The notes under the pieces were generated by a model. It worked only from the letters and a program-made list of their open reading frames with translations, did no database searches and was not told the origin of the DNA. This document shows positions 1 through 5,740 of a stretch of DNA of 6,026 bases, one piece after another. Every line of letters begins with the position of its first letter. Position 1 is the stretch's first letter. Source of the DNA: 39-52-133 sp041488395 (lineage in GTDB: Bacteria > Pseudomonadota > Gammaproteobacteria > Burkholderiales > Gallionellaceae); the NCBI GenBank assembly GCA_041488395.1, contig JBGPPE010000158.1, forward strand, positions 1 to 6,026. The letters are read 5' to 3'. Both the position numbers and the translations under genes were made by a program.

Positions 1-1355
1 ACCTGGTGGCGCGGCAGAAATCCTCCGAGCTGTTTATGCTCAACGTGCTGCTGTTTACCCTGGGCATGGCCTATCTGACCGAGTTGAGCGGCCTGTCGCT
101 GGCGCTGGGCGCGTTTGTGGCGGGCATGCTGATCTCCGAAACCGAATACCGTTATCAGGTGGAAGAGGACATCAAGCCGTTCCGCGACGTGCTGCTCGGC
201 CTGTTCTTCGTGACCATCGGCATGATGCTGAATATAGGCAGCGTGATTGCCGGTTTTGGCTGGGTGCTGCTGGTGCTGCTGATCCTGATTCCGTTCAAGG
301 CGGTGGTGGTCAGCCTGCTGGCGCGCTGGTTTGCCGGTGACTGGGGCGTGGCCATCCGCAGCGGCCTGGGGCTGGCGCAGGCGGGCGAGTTCGGTTTTGT
401 GCTGCTGACACTGGCGGGCGAAGTGCATCTGTTGCCCACCGAGGTGATGCAGAACGTGCTGGCCGCCATGCTGATTTCCATGCTGCTGGCGCCCTTCCTG
501 ATCCAGCATGCTGAAGCGATCGTGCGGCGCATCTCGCCGGCGGAATGGATGAATCGCGCCATGCAGATGCACCAGATCGCCGTGCAAAGCATGGGCGCGA
601 ACGAACACATCATCCTGTGCGGTTACGGCCGCAGCGGCCAGGCGCTGGGCAAATTTCTGAAGCAGGAAGGCATCGCCTTTGTCGCGCTGGAGCTGGACTC
701 GCACAATGTGCGCCAGGCGCTGGCGGAGGGGGAGACGGTAGTGTATGGCGATGCCAGCAAGCGCGAGGTGCTGATGGCCGCGGGCCTGATGCGCGCCAAG
801 GTGCTGGTGGTCACTTACGCCGACCAGCATTCGGCGCTGAAAATCCTGCATCACGTCAAGGCGGTGCGTCCCGGGCTTTCCGTGGTGGTGCGCACCACGG
901 ATGACAGCCATGTGGAAGCGCTCAAGCAGGCCGGCGCCGCGGAAGTGGTGGCGGAGGTGCTGGAAGGCAGCGTGATGCTTGCCTCGCAGGCGCTGCTCCT
1001 CTCCGGCGTGCCGCTCAACCGCGTGATACGGCGTATCCAGGAAAATCGCGCACGCCGCTACAGCGTGTTCAGCGGCTATTTTCGCACCGCCCCCGATGCG
1101 ACAGGCGAGGCAACGGACCATCTGCAGCCGCGCATTGCCAACGTGGTGCTGGCCGAGGGCGATGCCGCGGTCGGCAACACTCTGGATGAGATGAGGCTGT
1201 TTGAGCTCAGCGTCGAAGTGAATGCGGTGCGCCGCCACAATGTGCAGGGCAGCCAGCCGGCGGGCGACATGGTGCTGCATGCGGGCGACGTGTTGATGCT
1301 GCAGGGGCAGCCGGATGCGCTGGCCGAGGCCGAACAGAGGCTGCGCGCGGGCTAG
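1..1355 (+). CDS. Kef-type monovalent cation:proton antiporter (CPA2) with RCK domains, 5'-truncated
   Basis: Inner-membrane K+(Na+)/H+ antiporter of the CPA2 family, the group that includes the glutathione-gated K+ efflux proteins KefB/KefC. The reading frame is open at the window edge, so the true start is upstream; about 450 codons are visible, against 600-660 for typical full-length members. Counting from the GTG at base 6, residues 10-170 hold hydrophobic segments with family motifs: EEDIKPFRDVLLGLFFVTIG (53-72) and GLAQAGEFGFVLL (122-134). A Rossmann RCK_N (TrkA-N) domain follows from about 200, with the nucleotide-binding GYGRSGQ at 206-212, acidic E229/D231 after the second strand and VVYGDAS near 244-250. 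The last ~70 residues resemble an RCK_C (TrkA-C) domain. The gene ends in TAG and converges on the pilin gene. No T-tracted plus-strand terminator is visible, only a weak AGCAG/CTGCT hairpin just after the stop. KefB versus KefC, and the ion carried, cannot be decided here. Confidence 0.93.
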   Translation, partial: LVARQKSSELFMLNVLLFTLGMAYLTELSGLSLALGAFVAGMLISETEYRYQVEEDIKPFRDVLLGLFFVTIGMMLNIGSVIAGFGWVLLVLLILIPFKAVVVSLLARWFAGDWGVAIRSGLGLAQAGEFGFVLLTLAGEVHLLPTEVMQNVLAAMLISMLLAPFLIQHAEAIVRRISPAEWMNRAMQMHQIAVQSMGANEHIILCGYGRSGQALGKFLKQEGIAFVALELDSHNVRQALAEGETVVYGDASKREVLMAAGLMRAKVLVVTYADQHSALKILHHVKAVRPGLSVVVRTTDDSHVEALKQAGAAEVVAEVLEGSVMLASQALLLSGVPLNRVIRRIQENRARRYSVFSGYFRTAPDATGEATDHLQPRIANVVLAEGDAAVGNTLDEMRLFELSVEVNAVRRHNVQGSQPAGDMVLHAGDVLMLQGQPDALAEAEQRLRAG

Positions 1356-1420
1356 AAAGCAGCAACCTGCTGGCGGAAATGCTCGGCAACTTTCTCGCTA
1401 TCCACAGAAATTGCAGCATG

Positions 1421-1444
1421 AAAAAAGCCCGCCGAAGCGGGCTT
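1421..1444 (-). terminator. Rho-independent terminator of the pilin gene
   Basis: On the minus strand an 8-bp perfect stem (AAGCCCGC/GCGGGCTT, plus-strand arms 1425-1432 and 1437-1444) closes a TTCG tetraloop and runs into six T residues (complement of 1421-1426). It lies about 20 bases past the pilin stop codon. The plus-strand side has no T-tract, so it acts mainly for the pilin transcript and shields the convergent antiporter gene from antisense read-through. Confidence 0.92.
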
Positions 1445-1465
1445 GGTGTCACGCCGGAGTAATTA

Positions 1466-2179
1466 TTAAACGCCCATGCAGACGGTGTAGACGGCAGCGT
1501 CGTCGATTGCTGCAGTTGCGGTTGCCACTGCGCCTGAAGCATAGCCTGCAGTTGGGGTGGCCAGCATGGAGCCGCCAGCAGTATTGCCATCATCCAGCTG
1601 GATGTCCAGTTGCTTGGCAAACTTGCCGAGGATATTGGGCGAGCAGATGATGTAGGTGCCGTGAATTGGCAATAATTTGGCTGCATCGGCAAACACCGGC
1701 ACATTGGCTGCAACAGTTGTGCCACTCTGGATGCCGATCTCGCCGCCTGCGGCATTGACCGGTCTGTAGCCATCGCCGGCGGCAGGTGCGCCAGGAACGG
1801 TGGTCGGGCCGGAAGTCAGGCCGCCAAGGCGCACATGCTGCCAGAACAGGTAAGCCTCAGAGTTGACGTCATAGTCGTTCCAGAGCCCATCGATCAAACC
1901 GTTGCCAACAACGCATTTTGCACCAGCTGCGCAGGCTGTGCCTCCAGTAATGTGTGTGTTTGCAGTGCCGATAGTAGCGTCATCGCCGGGCAGAGATCTG
2001 AATCGGTCCTGATAGCCGTAGATGAAGACGGGAATGTTCCTGAAGTCGGTGGCCAGATTTTTCACTCGGGCGCTATTGATCAGTTCCTGACCCTTGAGCA
2101 CGCCGCCGAGCAGCAGGCCGATAATTACCAGCACGATGGCGATTTCGATTAGAGTAAAGCCGGACTGTTTGTGTTTCAT
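1466..2179 (-). CDS. Type IV pilin-like protein with prepilin N-terminal cleavage/methylation motif
   Basis: Encodes a 237-residue prepilin of the type IV pilin/type II pseudopilin superfamily. The leader MKHKQSG is short and basic. Cleavage by prepilin peptidase (PilD type) would fall after Gly7, exposing Phe8 for N-methylation, with the conserved Glu at +5 (Glu12). Residues 8-28 form the hydrophobic assembly helix, followed by a KGQELINSARVKNLATDFRN helical stretch (29-48), then SLPGDD (62-67), DGLWNDYD (97-104) and SEAYLFWQHVRLGGL (107-121). These recur in a family of proteobacterial prepilin-type proteins of unassigned role. Four cysteines (83, 89, 179, 234) could form two disulfides; the last lies three residues from the C-terminus, as in the disulfide loop of many pilins. 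The start at 2179 is chosen because GGAG sits 6 nt upstream and it gives a normal short leader; ATGs further upstream in the same frame would add an atypical extension. It appears monocistronic, with its own sigma-54 promoter and terminator. Major pilin, minor pilin and pseudopilin cannot be told apart. Confidence 0.9.
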   Translation of the reverse strand: MKHKQSGFTLIEIAIVLVIIGLLLGGVLKGQELINSARVKNLATDFRNIPVFIYGYQDRFRSLPGDDATIGTANTHITGGTACAAGAKCVVGNGLIDGLWNDYDVNSEAYLFWQHVRLGGLTSGPTTVPGAPAAGDGYRPVNAAGGEIGIQSGTTVAANVPVFADAAKLLPIHGTYIICSPNILGKFAKQLDIQLDDGNTAGGSMLATPTAGYASGAVATATAAIDDAAVYTVCMGV

Positions 2180-2185
2180 TTTTGT

Positions 2186-2189
2186 CTCC
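2186..2189 (-). promoter_or_regulatory. Shine-Dalgarno deciding the pilin start
   Basis: GGAG on the minus strand, 6 nt before the ATG at 2179. It selects this ATG over the in-frame ATG at 2209, which has only a poor purine run upstream and would give a 17-residue leader. Confidence 0.8.
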
Positions 2190-2233
2190 AGATTAATAAT
2201 TTTTTGCATTATATATTCTTGCAGGCAAATAAG

Positions 2234-2249
2234 AGCAATAGTTGTGCCA
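2234..2249 (-). promoter_or_regulatory. Sigma-54 (RpoN) -24/-12 promoter of the pilin gene
   Basis: The minus strand reads TGGCAC-N5-TTGCT, matching the sigma-54 consensus TGGCACRNNNNTTGCW at every fixed position, with exactly 10 bp between the invariant GG and GC. This predicts transcription starting near 2223 and a leader of about 44 nt before the pilin ATG. Sigma-54 promoters need an AAA+ enhancer-binding activator. Control of pilin genes by sigma-54 is well established, for example PilR at pilA in Pseudomonas. The transcript leader (2180-2222) is AT-rich. Confidence 0.85.
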
Positions 2250-2321
2250 TGTTTGCGGTGTGCGGAATAACGGGCTGGGCAAGGGTGCGCGCCGGTAATG
2301 GAGGAGGGCAGTAGCGGAATA

Positions 2322-2358
2322 TGACGGAATTCTGACACGGGAGTGACGAGATGGTGAC
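2322..2358. promoter_or_regulatory. Four TGAC motifs in 11-bp phase: candidate activator-binding array
   Basis: TGAC occurs at 2322, 2333, 2344 and 2355, each exactly 11 bp from the next, so all four face the same side of the helix. The first and last extend to TGACGG. Read for the pilin gene, the array lies at about -99 to -135 from the predicted sigma-54 start, a classical upstream activator position. Read for the kinase gene, it covers the Shine-Dalgarno region, the spacer and the ATG. A pair of CGGAAT repeats 10 bp apart (2315 and 2325) overlaps its left edge. A binding role is inferred from spacing and position only. Confidence 0.5.
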
Positions 2359-4030
2359 GGGGGTGCTGCAATACATACTTTACTCAAGCCGCTGGCTATC
2401 CCTGGCCATGCTGGCCACTCTGCACCTTGCCCTGCTGGCGGGTATGCATACGCCTTTGGCCAAATCATTGTTGCTGGTGCATCTGGGTTTGTTTCTGTTA
2501 TGGCAACCGCTGTGGCGCGGTGAGTCCAAGCTGAGCCGCGGACGTGCCGTATTTATTCTCGGCAGCAGTGCCGTGGCGCTGCTGTGGCTGAGCTGGTGGG
2601 TGCTGGCCTTCTGGGTGAGCGGCCTGTTTGCGCTGGTGGGTGGCCGGGTACTGGTTTTTCAGTCGCTCTGGCGACGCCTGCATTACCAGCTGGTGATGGT
2701 TTATCTGCTGGCCGTGCTGCTGTTCTGGATAACCCCGCATCTGTTCAGTTTGCAGTATGCCAATGAGGCGGGCAGGAGTTTGATGGAGCTGGCCTTGCCG
2801 CTGTTGCTCGGCTGCATGGTGCTGGTGCCGAATGAGCAGGAGTACGTGGCCAAAACGCAGGCAGTGGATTTTGTTTACAGCATCCTGCTGTTCATGCTGC
2901 TGATCTTGCTGGTGCTGGGCAGTCTGGTGTTTATGAGCCAGGCAGGGGTGGAGTACTTTGAAGCCCTGTTGCGCACCCTGTTCCTGATGGCGCTGTTGCT
3001 GTTTCTGCTGGGCTGGCTATGGAACCCGCGCATGGGCTTTTCAGGGTTGCAGCCGATTTTTTCGCGCTATTTTCTGAATATCGGTACCCCCTTCGAAGAG
3101 TGGCTGGAGAGGCTGGCTGCGACAGCGCAGCAAGAGCGCGCGTCGACAGATTTTCTGGCGCATGCCATGAGCACGCTTGCCGAATTGCCCTGGCTTTCCG
3201 GTTTGTCATGGGAGTGCGAGGAAGGGCATGGCAATCTGGGGCTTTCTTCGCCACACCGTATTGAAGTGAGTGAGCATGATCTGCATCTGACCCTGTTCAG
3301 CAAGCGGGCAATTTCTCCTTCCGTGCTGCTTCACATCCATCTGCTGGTGCGCCTGCTCGGGCATTTCTACCAGGCCAAGCGTCACGAGCAAAGCCTGCGC
3401 GAGATGGCGCGACTGCATGCCGTTTATGAGACCGGTGCGCGCTTGACGCACGACCTGAAAAACATGGTGCAGTCCCTGCTGGCGCTGGCAACTATCGCCG
3501 AGCACCAGCCCGACAAGGCGCAGCCGTTATTGCAGAGCCAGCTGCCGATACTGGCTCACCGTATGGAGGCGACGCTGGCCAAGCTGAAATCGCCGCAACC
3601 GGAAGCGGAAAGTAGCGCACTGCCGCTGGCGCAATGGTGGGAAACCCTGAAACAGCGCCATCAGCACCGCAGCATTCACTGGTTGGTGGAAGGCAAGATG
3701 GGCAATCAGGCCATCCCGGCCACACTGTTCGACAGCGTCGCCGACAACCTGATCGACAACGCCTGCCACAAACTGCTGCGTGAGCCGGGTATCCGGATCA
3801 GCGTCACCTTGCAGGTGCAGCCATTCAGCCTGCAGGTATGCGATGGCGGCAGTGCCATTCTGGACGAGGTTGCCAGCAAAATGCTGCATACCGTGCTGTC
3901 ATCGGAAGACGGGTTAGGCGTGGGGTTATTCCAGGCGGCACGCTGGGCCGAGCAGAGCGGCTATCACCTGGCGCTGCGGGATAATGTGGCAGGCAGGGTG
4001 TGCTTTGAATTGAAACCTGCCGCCCACTGA
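2351..4030 (+). CDS. Membrane-bound sensor histidine kinase, PrsK-like phosphoacceptor and ATPase domains
   Basis: A 559-residue inner-membrane histidine kinase. Residues 10-225 are strongly hydrophobic and suggest seven or eight transmembrane segments with short loops, so the input may be a membrane or small-molecule signal rather than a large periplasmic domain. Residues 265-345 form a soluble linker that may be a degenerate GAF-like fold (weak). A helix at 343-360 leads to the H-box, ARLTHDLKNMVQSLLAL (363-379), with His367 as the likely phosphoacceptor. HDLKN is the form seen in PrsK-type kinases of PEP-CTERM/exosortase systems. The ATPase domain has an N-box DNLIDNA (465-471), a G1 region VCDGGSAIL (496-504) that departs from the usual DxGxG, and a good G2 box EDGLGVGL (519-526). 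The start is the ATG preceded by GGGAG at 7 nt spacing. No response regulator is adjacent, and the downstream gene has its own promoter. No convincing sigma-70 promoter is seen in the 171-bp divergent region. PrsK identity is not claimed. Confidence 0.86.
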   Translation: MVTGVLQYILYSSRWLSLAMLATLHLALLAGMHTPLAKSLLLVHLGLFLLWQPLWRGESKLSRGRAVFILGSSAVALLWLSWWVLAFWVSGLFALVGGRVLVFQSLWRRLHYQLVMVYLLAVLLFWITPHLFSLQYANEAGRSLMELALPLLLGCMVLVPNEQEYVAKTQAVDFVYSILLFMLLILLVLGSLVFMSQAGVEYFEALLRTLFLMALLLFLLGWLWNPRMGFSGLQPIFSRYFLNIGTPFEEWLERLAATAQQERASTDFLAHAMSTLAELPWLSGLSWECEEGHGNLGLSSPHRIEVSEHDLHLTLFSKRAISPSVLLHIHLLVRLLGHFYQAKRHEQSLREMARLHAVYETGARLTHDLKNMVQSLLALATIAEHQPDKAQPLLQSQLPILAHRMEATLAKLKSPQPEAESSALPLAQWWETLKQRHQHRSIHWLVEGKMGNQAIPATLFDSVADNLIDNACHKLLREPGIRISVTLQVQPFSLQVCDGGSAILDEVASKMLHTVLSSEDGLGVGLFQAARWAEQSGYHLALRDNVAGRVCFELKPAAH

Positions 4031-4100
4031 ATGACATGAATCGAGTGAAAAATGCGAGGTTGCGCCTGCGAATATCCAATGCTGCCGCTTGGTTAATTAG

Positions 4101-4118
4101 CATTCCCTAACATTCCCT
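4101..4118. repeat. Tandem CATTCCCT direct repeat
   Basis: Two perfect copies of CATTCCCT (4101-4108 and 4111-4118) lie 10 bp apart, about one helical turn, at roughly -118 to -101 from the predicted start of the cytochrome-porin transcript. It resembles a tandem regulator site, but no regulator can be named. It follows the kinase stop by 70 bases, in a region with no clear terminator. Confidence 0.45.
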
Positions 4119-4126
4119 TGACGCTG

Positions 4127-4136
4127 CTAACGTTAG
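4127..4136. promoter_or_regulatory. Perfect 10-bp palindrome CTAACGTTAG
   Basis: CTAACGTTAG is a perfect palindrome set in a wider imperfect dyad, with TGAC at 4119-4122 and GTCA at 4138-4141. A further CTAAC occurs exactly 20 bp upstream (4107). It lies about 85-90 bp before the predicted start point of the cytochrome gene. Possible dimeric regulator site; function inferred. Confidence 0.4.
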
Positions 4137-4174
4137 TGTCAGCTCAATGAAATCGTGCATTCAGCTCGAAGCTG

Positions 4175-4207
4175 ACAGAACTTTTGACAACAGTATTATC
4201 GTTCTGT
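4175..4207. promoter_or_regulatory. Inverted repeat ACAGAAC-N19-GTTCTGT bracketing the core promoter
   Basis: Perfect 7-bp arms at 4175-4181 and 4201-4207 enclose the -35 hexamer and most of the spacer; the right arm overlaps the first base of the -10 hexamer. A protein bound here would compete with, or reshape binding of, RNA polymerase. This is the geometry of a repressor operator or of a regulator acting on a spacer. The binding protein is unknown. Confidence 0.45.
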
Positions 4208-4212
4208 ATGTT
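4184..4212 (+). promoter_or_regulatory. Sigma-70 promoter of the cytochrome-porin gene
   Basis: A perfect -35 TTGACA (4184-4189), a 17-bp spacer and a -10 TATGTT (4207-4212, four of six consensus bases) predict a start near 4219 and a leader of about 83 nt. It is the best core promoter in the 271-bp gap. The strong -35 and 17-bp spacing suggest substantial expression, perhaps tuned by the overlapping inverted repeat. Confidence 0.7.
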
Positions 4213-4250
4213 GCGTGAGCAACAGTTGCCGCGGTTAGGAAGTGGCACTG
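4210..4250 (+). other. Hairpin-forming segment at the start of the cytochrome mRNA leader
   Basis: GTTGC-GTGA-GCAAC (4210-4223) is a 5-bp stem with a GNRA-type loop at the predicted start point, and GCAAC can pair instead with a second GTTGC at 4225-4229. Further on, CAGTTGCC (4223-4230) pairs with GGCACTG (4244-4250) with one bulged T. The pairings overlap, so they are alternatives. After this the leader is very A-rich (4255-4273) up to the AGGGAG Shine-Dalgarno at 4289-4294. Whether any fold matters for mRNA stability or translation is unknown. Confidence 0.35.
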
Positions 4251-4301
4251 CGCGAAAAATAAAAAAAATAATTATTCAACTTTAAATCAGGGAGAAATTA
4301 A

Positions 4302-5627
4302 ATGAAGAAAATAGTCCTGGCAGTAGTAGCTATGCTGGTCAGCTCGGCATTTGCTCCAGTAGCCTCAGCGCTACCCGTGTTCGCCCGTCAGACAGGCTTT
4401 GCCTGCAACCAGTGCCACTTCCAGCATTTCCCATTGCTGAACGCATTCGGGCGCTCATTCAAATCCAGTGGTTTTACCATGATAGGTGCACAAGCCAAGG
4501 TTGAAGGCGAGAGTCTGTCCATTCCGGATCGCCTGAATTTTGGTGTGTTGACTACCTTGGGGGTAGAAAGGGTTTCTGATGCTGATCCGGCACAGGGTGT
4601 CGTAGACAGCGTGAATACCCCGGCTGGAGGTGGCGAGCTGTCATTGTTCTACGGCGGCCGCGTCAGCGACAACATCGGTTTTCTTAGTGAGTTGGGTGCT
4701 GTAGGAACGGCGGCAACAGGCTCGGCCAAATTGCCAATTTTCTATGAGATAGCCGAAGGCACACGCGCAGGTTTGGTGTTCCTGACAACCGATGGTCAGG
4801 GTGCTGCGCACAGCTTTGAAACACTGAATACCGGTGCGGTTGCCGTGCATCGCATGGTTCCGATGGGCGGTCAGAACGCCAATGATGCACATATCAAGGT
4901 GAATTCGGCAGCGCAGTATCTGGGCACCAACACTGGTGCACAGGGTGCGTCCTTCGTAGTGAACAATGACCATTATTTCGTCAACGTGGGCAAGTATGCC
5001 GTGATTTCGGCGCTCGGCGGCTTTACGCAGGGCGGCGCCATGCGCATGACCTATGCTCGTGCTGCGGGTATGTTTGATGTGGCCGGCTTTGACAGCGCAA
5101 TCGGTGTGCAGGTGTTCCGTGGCGATGATGGTGGTGCGCCGGATGCGACTGGCTCGGGTTTCCCAACAGCTACCCTTCAGGCAACCGAAGCGACCATTAT
5201 TGACGGCCAGATGCAAGGCAAGCTGGGCGACAGGCCGCTGGGCGTGTATTTCTCCTACGGTACGGCGCCTGTCGTGAATGATGCCACTATCAATCTGGCT
5301 GGCAACCTGTTTAACCCGACTGGTGCGGCTGCGCTAAAGACTGCCAGTTCCCTGAATATTGCTGCGGAGCTGGGGGTTGTTCCTGGTGTGTCCACCGTGA
5401 TGGTCGCCATGCGTCTGGGCAAGAACGGCGATGTTGATGCAGCGGGTGACGCCATGACGGACAACGGTGTAATGCTGGGTGTTACTTATGACCTGACGAT
5501 GAACGCTGAAATCAGCTTGTCTTACACTGCGCAGTCAGGCACAAAGTGGGACACCTTAGATCCAGGTACAGGTAATGTGCGTGCCGGCAAGACAGTCACT
5601 ACGCTGATGCTGGAAGCCTTGTTCTAA
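4302..5627 (+). CDS. Cyc2-like outer-membrane fused monohaem cytochrome-porin
   Basis: A 441-residue secreted protein that probably carries electrons across the outer membrane. Residues 1-23 are a Sec signal peptide (KK, hydrophobic core, cleavage after Ala-Ser-Ala23). The mature N-terminus begins LPVFARQTGFACNQCH, with c-type haem motif CNQCH at 35-39; these are the only two cysteines. FPLLNAFGRSFK (43-54) follows. His42 and Met60 are candidate distal haem ligands, but the sequence cannot settle this. The rest shows alternating polar/apolar strands separated by Gly/Asn/Asp-rich turns (for example 62-85, 111-135, 225-275, 310-330, 350-375, 390-440) and ends in Phe441, the usual terminal signature for BAM-assembled outer-membrane barrels. 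One haem fused to one porin is the plan of Cyc2, the iron(II) oxidase of neutrophilic and acidophilic iron oxidisers. Related haem-porins of unknown substrate exist, so iron oxidation is not shown. AGGGAG lies 7 nt before the ATG. Promoter and terminator flank it, so it is monocistronic. Confidence 0.8.
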   Translation: MKKIVLAVVAMLVSSAFAPVASALPVFARQTGFACNQCHFQHFPLLNAFGRSFKSSGFTMIGAQAKVEGESLSIPDRLNFGVLTTLGVERVSDADPAQGVVDSVNTPAGGGELSLFYGGRVSDNIGFLSELGAVGTAATGSAKLPIFYEIAEGTRAGLVFLTTDGQGAAHSFETLNTGAVAVHRMVPMGGQNANDAHIKVNSAAQYLGTNTGAQGASFVVNNDHYFVNVGKYAVISALGGFTQGGAMRMTYARAAGMFDVAGFDSAIGVQVFRGDDGGAPDATGSGFPTATLQATEATIIDGQMQGKLGDRPLGVYFSYGTAPVVNDATINLAGNLFNPTGAAALKTASSLNIAAELGVVPGVSTVMVAMRLGKNGDVDAAGDAMTDNGVMLGVTYDLTMNAEISLSYTAQSGTKWDTLDPGTGNVRAGKTVTTLMLEALF

Positions 5628-5679
5628 CAGGCATGATCGATGCTTCCGGGCGTTGTTCCGGAGGTGTCGCGAGATAACC

Positions 5680-5708
5680 CAGGGAGACTTCGGTCTCCCT
5701 GTTTTTTT
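5680..5708 (+). terminator. Strong Rho-independent terminator of the cytochrome-porin gene
   Basis: A perfect 9-bp stem (CAGGGAGAC 5680-5688 with GTCTCCCTG 5693-5701) closes a TTCG loop and is followed by seven T residues. It sits about 50 bases after the stop. A smaller hairpin (TCCGG 5645-5649 with CCGGA 5658-5662) lies between stop and terminator and may protect the mRNA 3' end. Confidence 0.95.
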
Positions 5709-5732
5709 ATGCGTACGCGTTTCGGGTACAAT
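5704..5732 (+). promoter_or_regulatory. Putative hrpA promoter, possibly giving a leaderless mRNA
   Basis: TACAAT at 5727-5732 matches five of six -10 bases. At 17-bp spacing the -35 would be TTTTTA, inside the T-tract of the preceding terminator, a poor match. The predicted start is near 5739, two bases before the hrpA ATG, and no Shine-Dalgarno precedes that ATG. Confidence 0.4.
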
Positions 5733-5740
5733 CGCGCGCC

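Noticed and set aside
1358..1371. AGCAG/CTGCT hairpin after the antiporter stop as its terminator
   Set aside because: The 5-bp stem has no T-tract, so it does not meet the pattern of an intrinsic terminator.
1207..1773. 188-codon minus-strand frame spanning the antiporter end and the pilin
   Set aside because: It overlaps two real genes, runs through the pilin terminator and has low-complexity shadow composition.
2242..2270. Plus-strand sigma-70 promoter for the kinase (TTGTGC...GAATAA)
   Set aside because: Both hexamers match poorly and no better pair is found, so no kinase promoter is annotated.
2180..2371. In-frame upstream extension of the pilin (ATG codons at 2209 and further up)
   Set aside because: It would put the methylation motif behind a long non-leader sequence and cross the sigma-54 promoter and predicted start point. 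The ATG at 2179 has a proper Shine-Dalgarno and a standard 7-residue leader.
4036..4110. 24-codon plus-strand frame just after the kinase stop (MNRVKNARLR...)
   Set aside because: It is short, basic, lacks a Shine-Dalgarno and ends inside the CATTCCCT repeat; nothing distinguishes it from chance.
4172..4198. Alternative promoter CTGACA-N15-TATTAT upstream of the cytochrome gene
   Set aside because: The spacer is only 15 bp; the overlapping TTGACA-N17-TATGTT is better spaced with a perfect -35.
4208..4285. 25-codon plus-strand frame in front of the cytochrome gene, as a leader peptide
   Set aside because: Its ATG lies within the predicted -10 hexamer, so it would not be transcribed from that promoter, and it has no ribosome site.
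4641..5216. 191-codon open frame on the minus strand inside the cytochrome-porin gene
   Set aside because: It lies wholly antisense to a well-supported gene, has no Shine-Dalgarno or recognisable motif, and its His/Cys/Arg-rich composition is typical of an antisense shadow.
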